A DNA stretch of 64,000 nucleotides, taken from positions 4,227,501-4,291,500 of the forward strand of contig NZ_FXUY01000001.1 of assembly GCF_900182985.1 (NCBI RefSeq). The letters are read 5' to 3'. Shown one piece after another: positions 63,317 to 64,000 of this stretch. Both the position numbers and the translations under genes were made by a program. The notes beneath the pieces were generated by a model. It did no database searches. It was not told the origin of the DNA and saw only the letters and a program-made list of their open reading frames with translations. Position 1 is the stretch's first letter. Every line of letters starts with the position of its first letter. This DNA is from Pseudomonas helmanticensis. GTDB lineage: Bacteria; Pseudomonadota; Gammaproteobacteria; Pseudomonadales; Pseudomonadaceae.

Positions 63317-64000
63317 ATGAAATTTTTTACTTTCCTCGCGTCGCTGCTCGTTCTGGCCGGTTGTGCCAGCGGCCCGCGTTACGACACCAGCCATCCTTCG
63401 GCCAATTACGACAGCCGCATCCAGTTCGTGATCGTGCATTACACCTCGGCCTCGCTGGAGCGCTCGCTGCAACTGCTGACCCACGGCGAAGTCAGCAGCC
63501 ATTACCTGATCGGTGACGACAAGGCTGGCACCGTCTACAAACTGATGGATGAAAACCAGCGCGCCTGGCACGCCGGCGAAAGCCAATGGCAGGGCCGCAC
63601 GTGGCTCAATTCCAGTTCGATCGGCATCGAAATCGTCAATCCGGGCTTCAAGGACACGCCGACCGGACGCCTGTGGTATCCGTACAGCGAGGCGCAGATT
63701 CAAGCGCTGATCGCCCTGCTCAAGGACATCAGCAAACGCAATGGCATCAGCCCGCGCCACATCATCGGTCACAGCGACATCGCGCCGCTGCGCAAGCTTG
63801 ATCCGGGGCCGCTGTTTCCATGGAAACGCCTTGCTGCTGAAGGCCTTGGCCTGTGGCCCAACGAGCAAGCGGTGGCACGCCAACAAGCGCTATTGAGCAG
63901 CAGCGAATTACCGAGCATCAGCTGGTTCCAGGCGCAATTGGCGCACATGGGCTACGACACACCGCAGACCGGTGAACTGGACGTCGCCACTCGCCATGTC
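63317..64000 (+). CDS. ampDh2: N-acetylmuramoyl-L-alanine amidase, AmpDh2-like (3' end beyond window)
   Basis: The first 228 residues of a lipoprotein amidase_2 enzyme. The lipobox is LVLAGC after a short signal. Zinc ligands are His in FVIVHYTSASLER and HIIGHSDIAP, with Asp in LDPGPLFPW, and the substrate loop includes WHAGESQWQGR. From SSSELPSISWFQ on, a peptidoglycan-binding helical domain begins and is cut by the window. It cleaves anhydromuropeptides or peptidoglycan at the outer membrane, as AmpDh2 (PA5485) and AmiD do. ATG 63317. Confidence 0.92.
   Translation, partial: MKFFTFLASLLVLAGCASGPRYDTSHPSANYDSRIQFVIVHYTSASLERSLQLLTHGEVSSHYLIGDDKAGTVYKLMDENQRAWHAGESQWQGRTWLNSSSIGIEIVNPGFKDTPTGRLWYPYSEAQIQALIALLKDISKRNGISPRHIIGHSDIAPLRKLDPGPLFPWKRLAAEGLGLWPNEQAVARQQALLSSSELPSISWFQAQLAHMGYDTPQTGELDVATRHV

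Overview
The window is chromosomal DNA from a Pseudomonas, most likely of the P. fluorescens complex. The GC content is high, and gene order follows blocks I remember from P. aeruginosa PAO1: trpI-trpBA; carbonic anhydrase-SulP-cox-ctaG-SURF1-ctaA-ctaB-sco; metNIQ; znuBC-zur-znuA; thrB-polA-ErsA-engB-cytochrome c4-dsbA-dgcH-ampDh2. Intergenic spaces hold paired palindromic repeats of the kind common in fluorescent pseudomonads. I see no rRNA, tRNA, CRISPR array, insertion sequence, prophage or replication origin. The DNA is dense core genome with a few small accessory genes.

Region by region. 1-2.8 kb: glutarate/glutaryl-CoA breakdown (CoA transferase cut by the window edge, gcdH, divergent LysR regulator). 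3.2-6.1 kb: proton-translocating transhydrogenase pntAA-pntAB-pntB. 6.3-8.4 kb: succinyl-CoA:acetate CoA-transferase and a DUF1127 protein behind an operator-like region. 8.7-12.4 kb: three tandem DUF2388 exported proteins translationally coupled to a large DUF4105 protein, then a CigR/RcnB-like protein. 12.5-15.6 kb: trpA-trpB with divergent trpI. 15.6-21.1 kb: small envelope and stress proteins (DUF883, dodecin, two DUF1161 paralogues, OsmC, two paralogous lipoproteins), a luciferase-like monooxygenase and a predicted aminopeptidase. 21.2-25.5 kb: HAD phosphatase, gamma carbonic anhydrase, prlC-yheV, exported tyrosine phosphatase. 25.8-29.7 kb: three-subunit gluconate-2-dehydrogenase-type enzyme. 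29.8-34.7 kb: EF-hand small protein, SOS-box radical SAM gene, beta carbonic anhydrase plus SulP, one unknown gene.

35-43.8 kb is a complete aa3-type cytochrome c oxidase locus: subunits II, I and III, Cu delivery (CtaG, Sco and a possible second Sco-like protein), SURF1 and heme A synthesis (CtaA, CtaB). 44-46.6 kb is the methionine importer metNIQ, followed by catalase HPII (katE). 49-52.9 kb holds a PA5502-like lipoprotein and the zinc uptake genes znuBC-zur/znuA around a Zur-box candidate. 53-64 kb runs thrB, DUF2782, polA, sRNA ErsA, engB, two cytochromes c, dsbA, an EEP hydrolase, diguanylate cyclase dgcH and the start of an AmpDh2-like amidase.

The most interesting items are not new gene clusters but regulatory DNA and RNA. 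A three-segment, mutually exclusive hairpin set covers the ribosome site of the luciferase-like gene. A structured leader precedes the beta carbonic anhydrase. A near-ideal LexA box sits before the radical SAM gene. Three AlgU-type promoters lie before osmC, ersA and dsbA. A consensus RpoS -10 plus a 17-codon leader ORF precede coxB. The DUF2388x3-DUF4105 locus is the best candidate for an uncharacterised protein system. All functional statements rest on reading motifs and context by eye; no database search was possible.
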